Source: SZUA-442 sp963792405 (GTDB lineage Bacteria > Actinomycetota > Acidimicrobiia > Spongiisociales > UBA5794). Taken from it: DNA of 64,000 nt. Under the pieces are notes generated by a model. That model was not told the DNA's origin and did not search any database. It saw only the letters and a program-made list of their open reading frames with translations. The DNA lies in contig CAWBVU010000002.1 in the NCBI GenBank assembly GCA_963792405.1, forward strand, positions 31,647 through 95,646, given 5' to 3'. This document shows, piece by piece, positions 51,997 to 60,737 of this stretch (the first letter of the stretch is position 1; the number at the start of each line of letters is the position of its first letter). Made by a program: the position numbers and the translations under genes.

Positions 51997-53193
51997 TCAG
52001 GCCTCGGTGACCATGTCGAAGATCGAGCCCGTGTCCTTGTCGGCCAGGATCAGCTTCGACCGCCCATCGGGCAGGACCTCGGCCTTCACGATGGCGTGGC
52101 CGTCGTGGTAGGACACGTCCTTGCGGATGCGGTCGCGGTCCCCGCCGCGCCACTCGACATCGACCGGCTCCCAGGCGTGGCTCTCCGCCGAACGGTACGC
52201 CGCATCCATGACCGCGTTCACGACGTAGCCGTCGTAGAAGGTCTCCATGGGCTGGGCGCCCCGATCCATCGCATCGAACATGTCGGTGAACATGTCGACG
52301 TAGCCGAGCTCGGCGACCTCATCCCCGACCGGGAACAGCCAGCCCTCGGTGGACTCGAGCTTCTCCGCAACGTAGCCGTCGCCTCCTCCCGAGGTGTACA
52401 TCTCGTACCCGGTGCGCAGGAAGTGGTTCATCCAGATCGTGCCCTCGGTGCCGGCGACCTCGTCGCGCAGATCCATGCCACCGCGGAACGTCCAGCTCAC
52501 CTCGAACTGGCCGAGCGCACCCGAGGCGAACCGGATGAGCACGACCGCGTTGTCCTCACCCTTGATGGGGTGCACCAGCGTGTCGGCCCACGCCATCACC
52601 TCAACCGGACGGTTGTCCTTGCCGACGAAGTTGCGGATGATCTCGATGCAGTGGCAGCCGAGGTCGACGATCGCCCCGCCTCCCGCCTTGTCGGCGTCCC
52701 AGAACCAAGCGCTGTGTGGACCCGGGTGGGTCTCACGTGAGCGGACCCACGTCACGTCACCGATGGCCCCGGAGTCGACCGCGGCGACGGCCTTGAGGGT
52801 CTTCGGTGTGTAGACGAGGTCCTCGAGGTAGCCGGCGAACACGCCAGCCTGCTCGACGGTGTCGAGGATCCGCTTCGCCTCCGCAGCATCCCTCGCAAGC
52901 GGCTTGGTGCACAGGACCGCCTTGCCCGCAGCGGCGGCGAGGGAGATCGCCTCCTCGTGGAGGAAGTTGGGGAGGGCCACCACGACGACATCCGTGTCGG
53001 GATCGTTGATGGCGTCCTCGAGCGACGTCGTGTGCTTGGGGATGTCCCACCGCTCGGCGAAGGCGGCGCCACGCTCGGGGGACCTGCTGTACACCGTCGT
53101 GACACGATCCCGCGATCGCTGCCCATGCAGGGTCATCGTGTAGAAGTCGCCGATCAGCCCCGTCCCGAGCATCGTGATCGATCGTCCGTGCAT
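51997..53193 (-). CDS. Gfo/Idh/MocA-family oxidoreductase
   Basis: A 398-residue enzyme with N-terminal ITMLGTGLIGDFYTMTL, VVVVALPNFLHEEAI, CTKPLARD and a C-terminal domain with GGGAIVDLGCHCIEII. The usual EKP is TKP here. The start at 53193 follows GGGAGGATCC. The TTGTCTAGACAA operator is 46 bases upstream, so it belongs to the GntR regulon. The NagB-like gene follows immediately. Substrate unknown. Confidence 0.88.
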   Translation of the reverse strand: MHGRSITMLGTGLIGDFYTMTLHGQRSRDRVTTVYSRSPERGAAFAERWDIPKHTTSLEDAINDPDTDVVVVALPNFLHEEAISLAAAAGKAVLCTKPLARDAAEAKRILDTVEQAGVFAGYLEDLVYTPKTLKAVAAVDSGAIGDVTWVRSRETHPGPHSAWFWDADKAGGGAIVDLGCHCIEIIRNFVGKDNRPVEVMAWADTLVHPIKGEDNAVVLIRFASGALGQFEVSWTFRGGMDLRDEVAGTEGTIWMNHFLRTGYEMYTSGGGDGYVAEKLESTEGWLFPVGDEVAELGYVDMFTDMFDAMDRGAQPMETFYDGYVVNAVMDAAYRSAESHAWEPVDVEWRGGDRDRIRKDVSYHDGHAIVKAEVLPDGRSKLILADKDTGSIFDMVTEA

Positions 53194-53238
53194 GGATCCT
53201 CCCATCGTGCATTCGGCCGTGGTCCGCCGATCCGCAGG

Positions 53239-53250
53239 TTGTCTAGACAA
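53239..53250. promoter_or_regulatory. Palindromic operator TTGTCTAGACAA upstream of the Gfo/Idh/MocA gene
   Basis: A perfect 12-bp palindrome with the same core as the sites at 31309 and 36496, followed by an additional half site (CTAGAC at 53253-53258). It lies 46 bases before the minus-strand gene start. Confidence 0.82.
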
Positions 53251-53333
53251 GACTAGACGACGGCGTCGTGGCCGGAGGGTGCTCGCAGTGCCGTCGAGGG
53301 AGGCCCGGATGCGCTGCGCAGGATGATGGACGG

Positions 53334-55004
53334 CTACGCCACAGGGGAGGCCCACTCCCTGATCATGCGGTCCAGCGTCGGGAGTGTGACGAGACCGGAG
53401 CCGAGGACGGCATCGTGGAAGCCCTTGATGTCGAAGTCGTCGCCGAGCGCCGCTTCGGCCTCGGCCCGCATCCGCTCGATCTCGATCCTCCCCATCATGT
53501 AGGACAGTGCCTGACCGGGGAACGACAGGTACCGGTCGATCTCCTCGACGATCGAGTGCATCGTCATCGGCGAGTTCGCGGCGACGTAGTCGATGGCGCG
53601 CTGGCGGCTCCACCCGAGGGCGTGCATGCCGGTGTCCACGACGAGGCGGCAGGCCCGCATCGAGTCGGCCTGGAGCATCCCGACCCTGTCGAGGGGTGTC
53701 GAGTACAGGCCCATCTCGTCGGCGAGTCGCTCCGTGTAGAGGCCCCAGCCCTCCCCGTAGGCGGAGATGAACCCGTTGCGCTGGAACGCGGGCACCGAGT
53801 CGCCGAGCTCCTGTGCGATGGCGATCTGGAGGTGATGGCCGGGGATGCCCTCGTGGAAGGCGGTCGCCTGCACCTCGAAGGTGCCCCACGAACCGGGGTT
53901 CGCGGTGTTCATGAAGAAGGTGCCCTGCCGCGATCCGTCCTCGGCCGGCGGGTAGTAGAAGGCCACGGGGCCGTGCTCGGTCGTCTGCACGAAGCAGTCG
54001 GACTTCGGGATCCTGCCGAACCACTTCGGCATCTCCGCCTTCGCCGCGGCGAAGGCCTCCTCGGCCTGGGCCACGACGTCCTCGTCCCGCGTGTGGTGCA
54101 GGTCGGGGTCATCCCGCAGTGCGCGGAAGATCTCTTCGAGGGACTCGGTGCCGAGCAGGGGACCCGCGATCTCGACGTACTCGCGTGCGAGGCGATCGAT
54201 CTCGAGGAGGCCGATCTCATGGATCTCCTCCGCCTGGAGCGGAAGCGTCGTGTACCGCTCGATCAGCCGTGCGTAGACGAGGTCACCGTCGGGGAGGTAC
54301 CTGAGGCCTGCTTCCTCGTCCGATCGGGCCACGGGGCCGACCTCGTCGCGGACGATGTCGCGGTAGCGGGCGTACGCGGGCCGCACCTCGTTCTCCACGA
54401 TCGCCGCGGCGCGTTCCCTCCATGTGGCGATGTCGTCGTCGCTGAAGCTCGCAGGCATCTGGGCCCTCAGCATCGCGTCCTCGTCGACCGGGGTGGAGAG
54501 CATGTCGTCGATCTGCTCCACGGTGCGGTCGACGGCGAAGCGTGCATTCACCCGTCCTGACGCGATCCCCTCGCGAAGCCGCTCGCCGAGCTGGTCGATC
54601 TGGTGGGCGATGGCCGAGTACTTCGCCAGCATCTTCTCCGCGTGCTCGGGGGTCTCGACGGACATCTGCGGGATCGCCACCCGCCACACCGCCTGGGGGC
54701 CGAAGATCGGGTCCACCCCGAACTCCGCCTGGCGCATCTCCGTCACACCGGCGATGGACTCGCACTCGAAGATCAGCGTCTCCGCGGTGATGCGGTCCTG
54801 TGGTGACAGGGTCGCGAGGTCGAAGGCGCGCGCCCGTGCCGCGAAGCGTCGGCGGGCCGCGATGTCGGCGTCCTCGGCGGCGCGGCCCGCATCCTCGACG
54901 CGGTCCATGAAGCGATAGTCCCCGAGCATGTGGGCGTTGGTGGGGTTCGTCTCGAGGACGTACTCCCAGTACTCGTCGGCGAGTTGGCGCAGCTCGGGGT
55001 TCAC
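53334..55004 (-). CDS. DUF885-family putative metallopeptidase
   Basis: A 556-residue protein with the motif HEGIPGHHLQIAIAQEL near residue 385, an HExxH-like zinc site seen in DUF885 proteins. The rest is mostly helical. No signal peptide is visible (it starts MNPELRQLADEYWEYV), so it is cytoplasmic. It appears monocistronic. Family members are suspected peptidases, but substrate is unknown. Confidence 0.85.
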   Translation of the reverse strand: MNPELRQLADEYWEYVLETNPTNAHMLGDYRFMDRVEDAGRAAEDADIAARRRFAARARAFDLATLSPQDRITAETLIFECESIAGVTEMRQAEFGVDPIFGPQAVWRVAIPQMSVETPEHAEKMLAKYSAIAHQIDQLGERLREGIASGRVNARFAVDRTVEQIDDMLSTPVDEDAMLRAQMPASFSDDDIATWRERAAAIVENEVRPAYARYRDIVRDEVGPVARSDEEAGLRYLPDGDLVYARLIERYTTLPLQAEEIHEIGLLEIDRLAREYVEIAGPLLGTESLEEIFRALRDDPDLHHTRDEDVVAQAEEAFAAAKAEMPKWFGRIPKSDCFVQTTEHGPVAFYYPPAEDGSRQGTFFMNTANPGSWGTFEVQATAFHEGIPGHHLQIAIAQELGDSVPAFQRNGFISAYGEGWGLYTERLADEMGLYSTPLDRVGMLQADSMRACRLVVDTGMHALGWSRQRAIDYVAANSPMTMHSIVEEIDRYLSFPGQALSYMMGRIEIERMRAEAEAALGDDFDIKGFHDAVLGSGLVTLPTLDRMIREWASPVA

Positions 55005-55072
55005 GGGGGCTCCTCAGGGCTCGGTGCTGCCCCCATCGTATTGGGTGATGCAGCCCTGTTCGGACATCCCCG

Positions 55073-56047
55073 TCACGTCGCGGGCCGATGGGTCCCGAGC
55101 GCGCCGTGGGGGATGGACCCGAGCCTGCCCGCCTGGTAGTCATCGAACGCCTGCTGGACCTCCGCCATCGTGTTCATCACGAACGGCCCATACCACGCCA
55201 CTGGTTCGCGGATCGGCTTGCCCCCGAGGAGCAGCACGTCGACGGTGGGGCTGCGGGACTCCTGCACCTCGTCCGCCGTGATGGTGATCGACGAGCCCGG
55301 ACCCCACACGACGAGCTGGCCCATACCCGCCTTGACGCCCTCGGTGGCGAAGGTCGCCGAACCGTTGAGGACGTAGGCGAGGGCGTTGAAGTCCGCCCTC
55401 CACGGGAGGCTGAGCCGCGCCCCGGGCTGGAGGGTTGCGTGGATGAGGGTGATGTCGGTGTGGGTGCGGCCGGGGCCGTGGTGGCTGTCGAGGTCGCCCG
55501 CGATCAGCCGGATCAGGGACCCTCCGTCCCCGGTGGTGAGCAGGGCGACGTCGCCGCCGCGCAGGTCCTGGTAGCGAGGGTCGAGCCACTTGTCCTTCGC
55601 CGGGAGGTTGACCCACAGCTGAAATCCGTGGAAGAGGCCGCCGGACACGACGAGCTGCTCGGGTGGGGTCTCGATGTGCAGGATGCCCGAGCCTGCGGTC
55701 ATCCACTGCGTGTCGCCATCGGCGATGAGGCCGCCGCCCCCGTGGGAGTCCTGGTGCTGCATCTGCCCGTCGATCATGTAGGTGACCGTCTCGAAGCCCC
55801 GATGGGGGTGCCACGGCGTCCCGAGTGGCTCCCCGGGTCCGTACTCGACCTCTCCCATCTGGTCGAGGTGGACGAACGGGTCGAGATCGGCGAGATCGAC
55901 GCCTGCGAAGGCGCGGCGCACCATGAAGCCCTCACCCTCGTAGCCCACGGGTGCGGTGGTGACGGACTTCACGGGTCGGTCCAGTGACGTCCCTGGTGCG
56001 GGCACACGGGGGAGGGCGAGGCTGTCGTCGACGGTGATGGCTGGCAT
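55073..56047 (-). CDS. Pirin-family protein
   Basis: A 324-residue bicupin. Iron ligands are visible in the N-terminal cupin: HPHRGFETVTYM (two His) and GILHIETPPE (His, Glu). Pirins can act as quercetin dioxygenases or redox-responsive cofactors. The start ATG 56047 follows AAGGAGCGAC. A GTTGCATGGTGCAAC palindrome in front suggests MarR-type control, as is frequent for pirin genes. Confidence 0.92.
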   Translation of the reverse strand: MPAITVDDSLALPRVPAPGTSLDRPVKSVTTAPVGYEGEGFMVRRAFAGVDLADLDPFVHLDQMGEVEYGPGEPLGTPWHPHRGFETVTYMIDGQMQHQDSHGGGGLIADGDTQWMTAGSGILHIETPPEQLVVSGGLFHGFQLWVNLPAKDKWLDPRYQDLRGGDVALLTTGDGGSLIRLIAGDLDSHHGPGRTHTDITLIHATLQPGARLSLPWRADFNALAYVLNGSATFATEGVKAGMGQLVVWGPGSSITITADEVQESRSPTVDVLLLGGKPIREPVAWYGPFVMNTMAEVQQAFDDYQAGRLGSIPHGALGTHRPAT

Positions 56048-56080
56048 GTCGCTCCTTCGGGTCGCGCATCGGAGTATATC

Positions 56081-56095
56081 GTTGCATGGTGCAAC
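56081..56095. promoter_or_regulatory. GTTGCATGGTGCAAC palindrome upstream of pirin gene
   Basis: Perfect 6-bp arms (GTTGCA/TGCAAC) with a 3-base centre, 34 bases upstream of the pirin start and near TATAT sequence. The pattern fits MarR-family operators, but no MarR gene is in the window. Confidence 0.65.
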
Positions 56096-56301
56096 TAATA
56101 CGCGCCGAATTCTGTTCCCGGTTGGCCACCCGGCCTGTTCAGGCACCAGCGGCGGTGGGATACTTGTCCGCGCAAGGGGAGTATCCCGAAACGGGCGATC
56201 CGTCAGCACGGCCCACACGGGCCCGGTGACCCCGGCCTCACAGGGGGCGGGAGAGACCTTCACGGGGGACGCACATGCGCCCCATGGAGGAAGGAGCGAA
56301 G

Positions 56302-56673
56302 ATGCCCGCAACCGCCCGTTTCGCACCGTCGACGATGGACTCCCTCATCGAGGTGCTCCACGCCCGCCGAGCGGCACTGTCCCACTGTGTGGACGGCATG
56401 CTCAAGGAGGCCGACGACGCCGTCCACAACCGTGATGTGAGCGACCTGCTCGACCACGAGGATCCGGCCTCCGACGTCGACACCGAGGCCACGTATGTGC
56501 TCACCGAGCACGCGGAGGAGTGCCTGCGGGAGGTCGATGACGCGCTCGCCAGGGTCGAGAACGGCACCTACGGCTTCTGCGCGAGCTGCGGCGCCGACAT
56601 CCCCCTCCAGCGACTCAGGGTGCTGCCGACCACGGAGCTCTGCGTCGACTGCAGCGCCCACCACGTCGTCTGA
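56302..56673 (+). CDS. DksA/TraR-type C4 zinc finger protein
   Basis: A 123-residue protein. The C-terminal zinc finger is CASCGADIPLQRLRV with a second Cys pair CVDC, spaced 17 residues from the first, matching the DksA/TraR C4 finger. The N-terminal half is helical and acidic. Relatives bind RNA polymerase or have unknown roles. The ATG at 56302 follows AAGGAGCGAA; an in-frame ATG at 56275 is less likely. Confidence 0.88.
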   Translation: MPATARFAPSTMDSLIEVLHARRAALSHCVDGMLKEADDAVHNRDVSDLLDHEDPASDVDTEATYVLTEHAEECLREVDDALARVENGTYGFCASCGADIPLQRLRVLPTTELCVDCSAHHVV

Positions 56674-56825
56674 CGCACGTGTCTCGACGACGTCCGGGCG
56701 CACGGTCAAAGGTGGTCGTCGACCACGTGCGATAGCGATGGAAGCCGATACCGTTCGCGCGACCCGGGTGCGCCCGGACGGTAACGGCTGGCCGCGTCAG
56801 CGGCCCGAATCGGAGGTTCGATGAC

Positions 56826-57596
56826 ATGGATCGTCTTCGTCTGGGTCGATGGATCGCGGTGGCGATCGTCGTGGGAGGTGTGTTGATGGCGTCGTGTGGC
56901 GGTTCCGAGTCACTCGGGGGCACGGCCTGGTCGGTCGATGAACTCGCCGACACCTCGGTGCCCGATGGTGTCGCGGCGCAGCTCATCTTCGTCGATGACG
57001 CCTCGGTGTCGGTCGTGACGGGATGCAACTCGTTCTTCGGACCATATGAGGTCGACGGCGACGCCATCACGATCGGGCCGCTCGGTGGCACATTGATGGC
57101 CTGCCCCGAACCGCTGATGTCCTTCGAGGCGTCGTACACGGCCGCACTGCAGGCGGCGACGGGGTATCAGGTCGACGGCGACGTCCTCACCCTGCGCGAT
57201 GCCGACGGTGCTGACATCGGCACGTTCACCCGGTTCGATCCACAGCTCGAGGGCAGCGCATGGCAGGTGACCTCGTACAACAATGGCAGGCAGGCAGTCG
57301 TGTCGCTCGTAGCGGGGACGACCATCACCCTCGACTTCGGTGGGGACGGGGTGGTGTCGGGGTCAGGCGGCTGCAACCAGTATTCAGGCGAGTTCGAGAC
57401 CGACGGCGGTGACGTGTCGATGGGCCAGTTGGCCTCCACCGAGCGCGCCTGCCTCGACCCGGCCGGCGTCATGGAGCAGGAGGCCGAGTACCTCCGGGCC
57501 CTCCAGTCGGCGACGACATGGTCCGTTCGCGGCACGTCGCTCGAACTCCGAGACGATGCTGGTTCGCTCCAGGTGACGGCGATTCCGCGGCCCTGA
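56826..57596 (+). CDS. Lipoprotein with two META domains
   Basis: A 256-residue secreted protein. The signal ends VLMASC (lipid Cys). Two META domains follow: the first has VVTGCNSFFGPYEVDGDAIT, the second has SGSGGCNQYSGEFETDGGDV. Each carries a TxGCN-type loop and a Cys at the expected later position (MACPEP, RACLDP). It is a two-domain relative of the single-META protein at 12996. Function unknown, envelope location likely. Confidence 0.85.
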   Translation: MDRLRLGRWIAVAIVVGGVLMASCGGSESLGGTAWSVDELADTSVPDGVAAQLIFVDDASVSVVTGCNSFFGPYEVDGDAITIGPLGGTLMACPEPLMSFEASYTAALQAATGYQVDGDVLTLRDADGADIGTFTRFDPQLEGSAWQVTSYNNGRQAVVSLVAGTTITLDFGGDGVVSGSGGCNQYSGEFETDGGDVSMGQLASTERACLDPAGVMEQEAEYLRALQSATTWSVRGTSLELRDDAGSLQVTAIPRP

Positions 57597-57665
57597 CCAC
57601 GGCCGACCGGCATCGGAGCGCGCCCCAGCCACCGATCCTGGCCATCGTGGGGTCGCGCCCTGCGA

Positions 57666-58121
57666 TCAAGCGCTGGTGCGTGGGTGGTCGAGGACCGACT
57701 CGAACGGCCATTCGGCCGCGATCCAGGCGTTGACCTCGCGCCACAGGGCCTCGTCGAGGTGCGCCCTGGATTCGGTGACCCACGACGAGACCTCGGCGTC
57801 GTAGCCGTCGGCCTCCGTGGGATAGAGGTAGACGCAACCGATCACGTCGTCGCCTTCGAGCACGGTCCACGTGAATCCCCGGCGCTCCGCGAAGTGCCTG
57901 GCATGCATCTCCATGTCCGACATGTTCTCCTCGAGTGACATCGGGTACGGCCAGTCGTCATCGGGATCCGGGAATCCGGGGGTTGCCCTGATGTGGTCGA
58001 TGCTCGACGACCACGCGGCGTAGTCGCGTGCGTTGTGCTCGGTACCGAGCGGTTCGAGCCGGAACCCCGGGCCGTCGAGGGTCCGTGGGACGTCGAAGTC
58101 GGCAGGCACGAAGGAACTCAC
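57666..58121 (-). CDS. GNAT-family acetyltransferase-like protein
   Basis: A 151-residue protein starting at GTG 58121. It has FRLEPLGTEHNARDYAAW, then FTWTVLEGDDVIGCVYLYPTEA, resembling a GNAT core, and a terminal VNAWIAAEWPF. The usual acetyl-CoA loop (R/QxxGxG/A) is not clearly visible, so it may be a degenerate or atypical member. The ribosome site is weak. It lies next to tRNA-Arg. Confidence 0.65.
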   Translation of the reverse strand: MSSFVPADFDVPRTLDGPGFRLEPLGTEHNARDYAAWSSSIDHIRATPGFPDPDDDWPYPMSLEENMSDMEMHARHFAERRGFTWTVLEGDDVIGCVYLYPTEADGYDAEVSSWVTESRAHLDEALWREVNAWIAAEWPFESVLDHPRTSA

Positions 58122-58353
58122 CTGGCGGACGATAGGCCTCCGGAATCGGGACGTGTGGTCGGAGCCGCGGGGCCACGCGGGCGAGGGTTTCCTCGCGACG
58201 CGGTGGCTGCAGCCGCACGGCAAGATCTGATCCCACGACGACACGGAATGTGCCTCCGGCCTGCGTCGAGCGGTGCCACGGGAACGAAGGCAACTGCCCG
58301 GTTGTTGGGACTACCATTGCGCCGTTGGTGATCACAGATCACCGGCTCCACCT

Positions 58354-58431
<78 letters not shown>

Positions 58432-58562
58432 TTCCACACGGGCCATTCGATCTTCCCTTGACCACTGTCAAGCCCTTGGTAAGACTGCGTTTCCTTGTCA
58501 GTTGTCAAGTGGCCGTGGGTCGTGATCTGCGCATCTGGCTCAGCCGTGGGTTTCGCGCTCTC

Positions 58563-58600
58563 GTGCCCCTCCAGAGGTCCCGTGCCCCTCACGTGCCCCT
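58563..58600 (+). repeat. Three GTGCCCCT direct repeats downstream of tRNA-Arg
   Basis: GTGCCCCT occurs at 58563-58570, 58582-58589 and 58593-58600. They are reminiscent of arm-type sites beside an integrase attachment site, but no integrase is in the window. The 58432-58657 stretch has no gene I can support. Confidence 0.45.
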
Positions 58601-58657
58601 AGGACGATCGCTCATAATGCCGGTTATGGGCGTTCTGTCCGCTGAGCGTCGGACGGT

Positions 58658-59353
58658 TCAGCCACGTTCGGGCTCCATCTGGCCCGAGGGGGATTGTGGT
58701 GACCCGTGAGTGTTAGGGGTGTGGTCTCTGACAATGAGAACGGGACAAGCCACAATCAGCCAAAGGAATAGGGCGAGACCGCCAACCCCTAGACCAGTCG
58801 GGATCAGCGCCACGGTGGCCGCGACGAGTATGACCCCCACCCAGGCCATCGGCTTGGGGAGCAATCCCACGACGAACGAGCTGACGCTCATCGTGGCAGC
58901 GACACCGAGGGCCCCAATCATGAACAGGTCGCTGATGTGTTCCTTGAGCATCGACAACGGAAGCACCGCATCCGCAAGCACGTTCGGATCGATCGGTGCG
59001 CTCGTCGCCATGCGATATGACGCATGAACGAAAGCGCCGATCGTCATGACAATCCCAAAGGCATAGACCACAAGAGCCAACAGTTCACCTTTCGAGCCTT
59101 CCCGGGCGAGGCGCATCCGCAGCGAGGCAACAAACCCGACCAAGGCAAGCGCTCCGACAATGCCGACCGTGCTTCCAGCGACGATTCTCGTCCGGTTGTC
59201 AGTGAGCTCAGCTGCCAGCTCGCGAACGGGACTGTCAGGCCCATTCCAGCCACCAGGGTCGACCACAAAGAACCCAGCGAAGACCAACACCAATCCCGCC
59301 AGACCCATCCACCACCCAATCAGATCAAGCTCATCCGAACGATCGGTAGACAT
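58658..59353 (-). CDS. Hypothetical membrane protein
   Basis: A 231-residue protein with about six hydrophobic segments (GWWMGLAGLVLVFAGFFVV, IVAGSTVGIVGALALVGFVA, LVVYAFGIVMTIGAFVHA and others). The ATG at 59353 follows GAGGAG. I do not recognise a family with confidence. Codon use (TTG, CTT, CTA for Leu) differs from the sugar genes. It is the first gene of the 3' segment. Confidence 0.68.
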   Translation of the reverse strand: MSTDRSDELDLIGWWMGLAGLVLVFAGFFVVDPGGWNGPDSPVRELAAELTDNRTRIVAGSTVGIVGALALVGFVASLRMRLAREGSKGELLALVVYAFGIVMTIGAFVHASYRMATSAPIDPNVLADAVLPLSMLKEHISDLFMIGALGVAATMSVSSFVVGLLPKPMAWVGVILVAATVALIPTGLGVGGLALFLWLIVACPVLIVRDHTPNTHGSPQSPSGQMEPERG

Positions 59354-59452
59354 GTTCCAGGTCTCCTCTTTCAAGTTCGCCGCCGATGCCGCTACTCATA
59401 CATGAGAGCAGACGAACCAGACGGACGAACCGGTGACACCAGCCAGGCAGGT

Positions 59453-59471
59453 ACATAACGGCACATATGCG
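59453..59471 (+). repeat. CATATCGGCACATATGCG-type repeat, copy 1
   Basis: ACATAACGGCACATATGCG, a slightly divergent copy of the repeat found also at 60247, 61992 and 63986, in the gap between divergent genes. Confidence 0.75.
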
Positions 59472-59576
59472 CACGGGTCTCCGCACCATGGGGTTCTCGT
59501 TGTGCTGCGGCGTTGATAGGCGCAGGAGGTCGTGAGACGATGTACGGGTTCCAGGCGGTAATTGAGCAGGGAGGCG

Positions 59577-59786
59577 ATGGTGGCCGAGTCGGCTGCACCC
59601 AAGAGCCAGGTCGTTCGGCGTGAAGACCTCACTCCGGTATGTCCGTTCTGTGAGGCCGAGGTTCCTGAGATCTACGCACAGAAGTCTCGGGGGAACTTCG
59701 GGATGGGGCGCGGCTTCGTGTTCTTCTGTCCGCACTGCCGGAAGGTGATGGGGTTTGGCGCACAGTGGTACCCCTTCCCCGGCTGA
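59577..59786 (+). CDS. Small zinc-ribbon protein
   Basis: A 69-residue protein with two Cys pairs: CPFC and CPHC, about 25 residues apart, a zinc ribbon pattern. The ATG at 59577 follows CAGGGAGGCG. Its end overlaps the start of the next membrane protein gene. Function unknown; similar small ribbons bind nucleic acid or proteins. Confidence 0.6.
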   Translation: MVAESAAPKSQVVRREDLTPVCPFCEAEVPEIYAQKSRGNFGMGRGFVFFCPHCRKVMGFGAQWYPFPG

Positions 59787-60240
59787 GGCCGCGCACACGC
59801 TGCCGCGGCCTATCTGGCTTCTCTTCACGGACCAAGAATCGCTTCGAACGGTCGACGTGGCGCGATTGGTGTATGCAGCGGTAGCTGTCGGGGCGTTCCT
59901 CCTAACTGAGGTAGGCCGCAACATCTACCGGCCCTACATCTATGAGACCGGAATCAACGACTTCGGGATCGCCGACAGCATGGGGAACCTGGGCGGAATC
60001 GTCGTCCAGGTCTTCGCGTCGCTGGCGATCCTGAACTCGCAGCGAACGAAAGCGTTCAACGTGATCGGATTCCTCGTCACCGGGTATGTCCTCTACGAGA
60101 TCGTTCAGCCCTACCTGCCCAGAGGCGTGTTCGACTGGAAAGACATCTTCGGCACCATCATCGGCGGGATCGTCTCCGCCCTCCTGGTGCTCCTGCTACG
60201 GATCGTCGTACCACGCAACCGAGTGCTTCTCAGACTCTGA
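59755..60240 (+). CDS. Small membrane protein, VanZ-like in outline
   Basis: A protein of up to 161 residues with three to four hydrophobic segments. The start is uncertain; TTG 59755 is the most upstream and overlaps the zinc-ribbon gene. A YLPRGVFDWKDIFGTIIGG segment resembles the conserved loop of VanZ-like proteins (FDxxDixxN), but the similarity is weak. The coding frame is intact to 60240. Confidence 0.55.
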   Translation: MAHSGTPSPAEAAHTLPRPIWLLFTDQESLRTVDVARLVYAAVAVGAFLLTEVGRNIYRPYIYETGINDFGIADSMGNLGGIVVQVFASLAILNSQRTKAFNVIGFLVTGYVLYEIVQPYLPRGVFDWKDIFGTIIGGIVSALLVLLLRIVVPRNRVLLRL

Positions 60241-60246
60241 GCCACC

Positions 60247-60264
60247 CATATCGGCACATATGCG
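60247..60264 (+). repeat. CATATCGGCACATATGCG repeat, copy 2
   Basis: Exact CATATCGGCACATATGCG, 7 bases after a gene stop. Its arms CATAT/ATATG are inverted around CGGCAC. Confidence 0.8.
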
Positions 60265-60299
60265 AGCATCGCCCGGTTGGGGTTTCCTAGTGTGGGCGG

Positions 60300-60737
60300 A
60301 TGCAGCCACTGCGCACGGATACCTCAAGGCAAGCTCTGCGATCTACAGGTATGTGGTTCGTGGGGGGAGGGATTCTCGTCGTCGCCCGCGCCGTCATGGA
60401 GATGGCAGATCCGGTCTATTGGAACCCATCGTCCCTGCTCGACTACTCAGCAGCGGTGTTGACCACAGTTGGCTGGGTTGTGACCGGTGTGGCCCTCGTT
60501 CTGTGGTGGCGGACGACACCGATTCGGCGTGGTTCATTGTTCCTTCTGGTCGCTGGGGTCGCGACGGCAGTGTCGGGGATTGGGAACCTTCTTGAGGACG
60601 TTCTCGACATTGAGTTCGGAGAAGTGTTGGTCACGTACGGCGGCATGATCGGGGCCGTCGCCATTCTCCTCGCAGCAGTGTCGATGCTGACGGTTCGACA
60701 CCGGTTGCTGTTGATACCGTCGCGTGATGGCTGTTGA
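60300..60737 (+). CDS. Hypothetical membrane protein
   Basis: A 145-residue protein with four hydrophobic segments (e.g. MWFVGGGILVVARAVMEM and TVGWVVTGVALVLWW). No family recognised. It overlaps the cyclase gene start, so the two are probably co-translated, which suggests a link with the cyclase. Confidence 0.55.
   Translation: MQPLRTDTSRQALRSTGMWFVGGGILVVARAVMEMADPVYWNPSSLLDYSAAVLTTVGWVVTGVALVLWWRTTPIRRGSLFLLVAGVATAVSGIGNLLEDVLDIEFGEVLVTYGGMIGAVAILLAAVSMLTVRHRLLLIPSRDGC

Noticed and set aside
53194..54024. Upstream extension of the Gfo/Idh/MocA frame at 51997
   Set aside because: It is the antisense-frame run inside the DUF885 gene; the true start at 53193 has a ribosome site and an operator before it.
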